Positions 61,019 to 64,000 of a DNA stretch of 64,000 nucleotides are shown here, piece after piece. Each line of letters starts with the position of its first letter. Position 1 is the stretch's first letter. Below the pieces are notes generated by a model. The model saw only the letters and a program-made list of their open reading frames with translations. It made no database searches and was not told where the DNA came from. A program made the position numbers and the translations under genes. This DNA is from Paucisalibacillus algeriensis (GTDB taxonomy: Bacteria > Bacillota > Bacilli > Bacillales > Amphibacillaceae): assembly GCF_000577245.1 (NCBI RefSeq), contig NZ_CBYO010000020.1, forward strand, positions 1-64,000, written 5' to 3'.

Positions 61019-61552
61019 TTGGAAAATCATTATGCTGATACTGCCATTATATTTATAGATGTAATCAATGATTTTCAATTTGATGGAGGTGATAAACTAC
61101 TTTCTCACACAGAGGAAATCCTACCAAATCTAATTAAACTACGCCATCTTGCCGAAAAACTTAAACTTCCGATTATTTATGTTAATGATCATTATGGCTT
61201 ATGGACATCAGATGCCAAATCCATTGTAGAGCACTGTATGAATGAAGCAAATGGACATATTATTCAACAAATAAAGCCAAAAGCAAATGATTACTTTTTC
61301 ATTAAACCACAGCATTCTGCTTTTTTTCAAACCCCACTCAAATCACTCTTAGATGAATTAGAGAAAACACAACTTATATTAGCTGGTATTGCTGGGGATA
61401 TATGTGTGCTATTTACTGCGAAAGATGCATATATGCACAAATTTACGATGCACATTCCAAAAAATTGTATGGCATCAGAAGAAAAGAATGGGAATGATTA
61501 CGCACTTTATTTAATGGAATCCGTAATGAAAGCGAAAATCACTCCTATTTAA
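61019..61552 (+). CDS. yaaI: Isochorismatase-family cysteine hydrolase (YaaI)
   Basis: A 177-residue alpha/beta hydrolase of the nicotinamidase/isochorismatase family. The triad is suggested by Asp in IIFIDVINDFQ, Lys in FIKPQHSAFF and Cys in LAGIAGDICVLFTAKDAYM. The cis-peptide-type GIAGDIC motif is present. The start is a TTG at 61019 with AGGAGGTG upstream. It may hydrolyse an amide or vinyl ether; the substrate is unknown. Neighbours tadA and yaaH match B. subtilis. Confidence 0.88.
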   Translation: MENHYADTAIIFIDVINDFQFDGGDKLLSHTEEILPNLIKLRHLAEKLKLPIIYVNDHYGLWTSDAKSIVEHCMNEANGHIIQQIKPKANDYFFIKPQHSAFFQTPLKSLLDELEKTQLILAGIAGDICVLFTAKDAYMHKFTMHIPKNCMASEEKNGNDYALYLMESVMKAKITPI

Positions 61553-61557
61553 AAGAG

Positions 61558-61586
61558 ACATAAGGTACATGCTCCCTTCATAAATT
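61558..61586 (+). promoter_or_regulatory. yaaH sigma-E-like promoter
   Basis: ACATAAG (61558-61564) and CATAAATT (61579-61586) are 14 bases apart, close to the sigma-E pattern KMATATT-N14-CATACANT. YaaH is a sigma-E gene in B. subtilis. Confidence 0.55.
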
Positions 61587-61645
61587 TGTATATAGAGACA
61601 TTCGTTCAAGTTTCGACTTGAATCTGATTTTTAAGGAGGGAGAAA

Positions 61646-62938
61646 ATGCAAATTCATGTAGTCGCACAAGGTGATTCTATATTTTCTATTGCTGGAACAT
61701 ATGGTACAACCGTGGATGCCGTAATAAATGCAAATGAATTAGATGCCCCAAATCAGCTTGTTGTCGGGCAAGCATTAGTAATTCCAATCGTTGGGCGCTT
61801 TTACTTTGTTCAACCGGGCGATAGCTTATTTTCTATTGCAGCCCAATTTGGCCTATCTTTTCAAGAGCTTGCAAGGATTAATAATATTCCTGTCAATAGT
61901 CCCCTCAATGTAGGGTTACGGTTATATATTCCACCAGGTCAAAAACGGGATATCGTTTCTAATGCTTACATTGAACCTATCGGAGGTACCGTTTCTCAAG
62001 CTTTAGAAAATGCCGCACGTAAAAATGCTCCATATTTAACTTACCTTGCACCTTTTAGTTACCAAGTAAATCGTGATGGAAGCTTGGCTGCCCCACCACT
62101 AAATAATTTCAAGGAAATAGCAGATGCCAACAATGCTAATTTAATGATGGTTGTGACCACACTGGAAGAAGGAGCCTTTAGTGCAGAGTTAGGGCATATT
62201 GTTGTTACCGTACAAGAAGTACAGAATAGGCTACTGGATAACATTGTTAATACCGCTCAACAAGTTGGGTTCACCGATGTCCATTTTGATTTTGAATTTT
62301 TACCACCAGAGGATCGAGATGCTTATAGTTCTTTTTTACGTAAAGCTAAGGATAGGTTATCTGCACAAGGGCTGTTAATGTCTAGTGCACTTGCACCTAA
62401 GGTTAGCGCAACCCAAGAAGGGGAATGGTATGAAGCACATGATTATGGTGCACATGGTGCAGTGGATGACATGGTTGTACTGATGACGTATGAGTGGGGA
62501 TATAGTGGTGGTCCGGCGATGGCTGTCTCACCAATTGATCAGGTCCGTCGGGTTGTTGAATATGCGCTTACTGAAATGCCTGCTAATAAAATTTTATTAG
62601 GTCAAAATTTATATGGGTATGACTGGACATTACCGTATGTTCCAGGTGGAGAGTATGCTCGTGCCGTAAGCCCGCAACAAGCCATTGCAATCGCTCGTGA
62701 ACATAATGTTCCGATTCAGTATGATACAACAGCACAGGCACCATTTTTCCGTTACACGGATGCAGAAGGTAAACAACATGAAGTTTGGTTTGAAGATGCA
62801 CGCTCCATACAAGCAAAATTTGATTTAATAAAGGAACTTGGGCTACTTGGAATTAGTTATTGGAAGTTAGGATTAGCATTTCCGCAGAATTGGTTATTGT
62901 TGCAGGATAATTTTAATATTGTGAAGAGGTCAGGTTAA
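61646..62938 (+). CDS. yaaH: Spore germination glycosylase YaaH/SleL (LysM + GH18)
   Basis: A 430-residue spore-cortex-lytic N-acetylglucosaminidase. Two LysM repeats are seen at about 2-47 (HVVAQGDSIFSIAGTYGTTV) and 51-97 (YFVQPGDSLFSIAAQFGLSF). A GH18 barrel with the catalytic run DVHFDFEFLPP near residue 211 follows. GGAGGG precedes the ATG. There is no signal peptide, as usual for spore proteins made inside the mother cell. Its promoter and neighbours suggest mother-cell expression. Confidence 0.95.
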   Translation: MQIHVVAQGDSIFSIAGTYGTTVDAVINANELDAPNQLVVGQALVIPIVGRFYFVQPGDSLFSIAAQFGLSFQELARINNIPVNSPLNVGLRLYIPPGQKRDIVSNAYIEPIGGTVSQALENAARKNAPYLTYLAPFSYQVNRDGSLAAPPLNNFKEIADANNANLMMVVTTLEEGAFSAELGHIVVTVQEVQNRLLDNIVNTAQQVGFTDVHFDFEFLPPEDRDAYSSFLRKAKDRLSAQGLLMSSALAPKVSATQEGEWYEAHDYGAHGAVDDMVVLMTYEWGYSGGPAMAVSPIDQVRRVVEYALTEMPANKILLGQNLYGYDWTLPYVPGGEYARAVSPQQAIAIAREHNVPIQYDTTAQAPFFRYTDAEGKQHEVWFEDARSIQAKFDLIKELGLLGISYWKLGLAFPQNWLLLQDNFNIVKRSG

Positions 62939-62951
62939 GGGACAAAAATTT

Positions 62952-62986
62952 AATAATCCTCCAGCAAAAAACGCTGGAGGATTTTA
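62952..62986. terminator. Bidirectional terminator between yaaH and acsA
   Basis: AATCCTCCAGC and GCTGGAGGATT (62955-62965 with 62973-62983) form a perfect stem between two convergent genes. Confidence 0.88.
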
Positions 62987-64000
62987 TTATGCTTCTAAAG
63001 TTGAAGTATCACCGGTTGGAAGGCCCAACTCCCAAGATTTTAATAAGCGACGCATAATTTTTCCGCTTCGTGTTTTTGGGATGGAATCACGCACCTCAAT
63101 TTCACGTGGTGCTGCATGTGCAGCTAATTCTGTTTTTACAAATATACGGATATCCTCGAGTAATTCTGCTGATTCCGTGTATCCTGGATTTAGTGTGATA
63201 AATGCTTTAATAATTTCGCCACGCTCTGGATGTGGCTTTCCGATAACACCTGCTTCTGCTACAGCTGGGTGTTCAATTAATTTACTTTCCACTTCAAATG
63301 GTCCTACTCGTTCACCCGATGTATTAATTACATCATCTAGACGACCTTGGAACCAGAAATATCCATCTTCATCGCGGTATGCACTATCACCAGATACATA
63401 CCAGCCGTTAATAAAATAACTTTCATATTTACTAGGGTTATTCCAAATGGCACGCATCATAGATGGCCATCCTGCTTTTATCGCGAGATTCCCCATTTGA
63501 TTTGGTGGAATTTCATTTCCTTCATTATCAACAATAGATGCTTCGATACCAGGAATTGGTTTACCCATGGATCCCGGACGGATTTCCTCTGTTGGTAGGT
63601 TCACGATTAATTGTGATCCTGTTTCCGTCATCCACCAAGTGTCATGAATACGAAGCTTAAATGCTTTTAGTCCCCATGTCACAACCTCTGGGTTAAGCGG
63701 CTCACCGACACTCATTAAATGGCGTAATGATGAAAGGTCATATGTTTTAACCAATTTTTCTCCTGCACTAACTAACATACGTAATGCAGTTGGAGCTGTA
63801 TACCAAACTGTTACTTTATTCTTTGCTAGCGTTCCATACCAATCTTCCGGTGTAAAACGTCCCCCACGGATTACGTTTGTAACACCATGCAGCCAAGGTG
63901 CAAAGACACCATAGCTTGTTCCCGTTACCCAACCAGGATCCGCAGTACACCAATAAACATCATTCTCTTTAAGGTCTAGTACCCACTCACCTGTCGCATA
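62987..64000 (-). CDS. acsA: Acetyl-CoA synthetase, 3' part (runs off the right edge)
   Basis: Makes acetyl-CoA from acetate, ATP and CoA. The open frame continues to position 64000, giving 337 residues of the C-terminal part. It includes DLKENDVYWCTADPGWVTGTS, HDTWWMTETGSQ (core motif), GWYVSGDSAYRDEDGYFWFQG and RLDDVINTSGERVGPFEVES. The conserved Lys of PKTRSGKIMRRLL is the usual acetylation-control site. The 5' end lies outside. In B. subtilis acsA is elsewhere, so its place next to yaaH is a local rearrangement. Confidence 0.95.
   Translation of the reverse strand, partial: YATGEWVLDLKENDVYWCTADPGWVTGTSYGVFAPWLHGVTNVIRGGRFTPEDWYGTLAKNKVTVWYTAPTALRMLVSAGEKLVKTYDLSSLRHLMSVGEPLNPEVVTWGLKAFKLRIHDTWWMTETGSQLIVNLPTEEIRPGSMGKPIPGIEASIVDNEGNEIPPNQMGNLAIKAGWPSMMRAIWNNPSKYESYFINGWYVSGDSAYRDEDGYFWFQGRLDDVINTSGERVGPFEVESKLIEHPAVAEAGVIGKPHPERGEIIKAFITLNPGYTESAELLEDIRIFVKTELAAHAAPREIEVRDSIPKTRSGKIMRRLLKSWELGLPTGDTSTLEA

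Overview
The window looks like the origin-proximal part of a low-GC, endospore-forming Bacillaceae chromosome, given in reverse complement. Gene order follows the Bacillus subtilis block from yaaH/tadA to lysS and the rRNA operon almost gene for gene. It includes sporulation-only genes (bofA, csfB, yabG, sspF, spoVG, fin, spoVT, yabP, yabQ, spoIIE). Codon style and the repeats suggest a halotolerant genus of the Oceanobacillus/Virgibacillus type. That placement is inference from recall, not from a search. Nearly all genes lie on the minus strand, transcribed away from an origin beyond the right edge. The plus-strand exceptions are the tRNA, abrB, a small L,D-transpeptidase, yaaI and yaaH.

Layout from left to right. 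16S rRNA with tandem promoters (1-1.9 kb). lysS, dusB and the folate genes yazB-folK-folB-folP (2.1-6.8 kb), without the pabB-pabA-pabC genes found here in B. subtilis. cysK, a PrsA-like foldase, hslO and coaX (7-10.8 kb). A composite repeat (10.8-11.3 kb). ftsH, hprT, tilS, yabT, yabS and spoIIE (11.5-19.8 kb). A DinB-family gene, tRNA-Met and an inverted second copy of the composite repeat (20.1-21.4 kb). yabR, divIC, yabQ, yabP, rqcP, yabN and a MurJ/SpoVB-type flippase (21.5-26.6 kb). spoVT, mfd, fin, pth, ctc, prs, glmU, spoVG, purR and ispE (26.9-38.2 kb). A 52-bp tandem array, sspF, an SCP2-domain gene, veg and yabG (38.3-40.9 kb). rsmA, rnmV, yabE, tatD and metG (41-46.9 kb). Divergent abrB and the L,D-transpeptidase gene (47.2-48.2 kb). 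rsmI, yazA and trmN6 (48.3-50.2 kb). A 21-bp tandem array, yabA, ricT, holB, yaaR, darA, tmk and yaaO (50.2-55.6 kb). A third composite repeat, csfB, bofA, yaaL, recR, ebfC and dnaX (55.6-59.8 kb). SRP RNA, tadA, yaaI, yaaH and the 3' part of acsA (60-64 kb).

The genes serve translation and tRNA modification, DNA replication and repair, nucleotide, folate, CoA and cell-wall precursor supply, and the sporulation programme. Several control sites read clearly: sigma-A promoters for rrn, veg, abrB, dnaX and tRNA; two 0A boxes at abrB; a sigma-H promoter at spoVG; a sigma-F promoter at csfB; a sigma-K-like promoter at yabG; and a sigma-E-like promoter at yaaH.

I found no defence island, CRISPR, prophage or coding transposon. 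The unusual content is non-coding. A composite hairpin-module repeat (MITE-like) occurs at 10.8, 20.9 and 55.7 kb, with a solo mini-module at 44.9 kb; its module end-stems differ between copies yet stay base-paired. There is a 52-bp minisatellite at 38.4 kb with a possible second site at 26.7 kb, an 11-unit 21-bp array at 50.2-50.5 kb, a 43-bp hairpin family, and Bacillaceae-type long repeats at 57.0, 57.75 and 60.3 kb.
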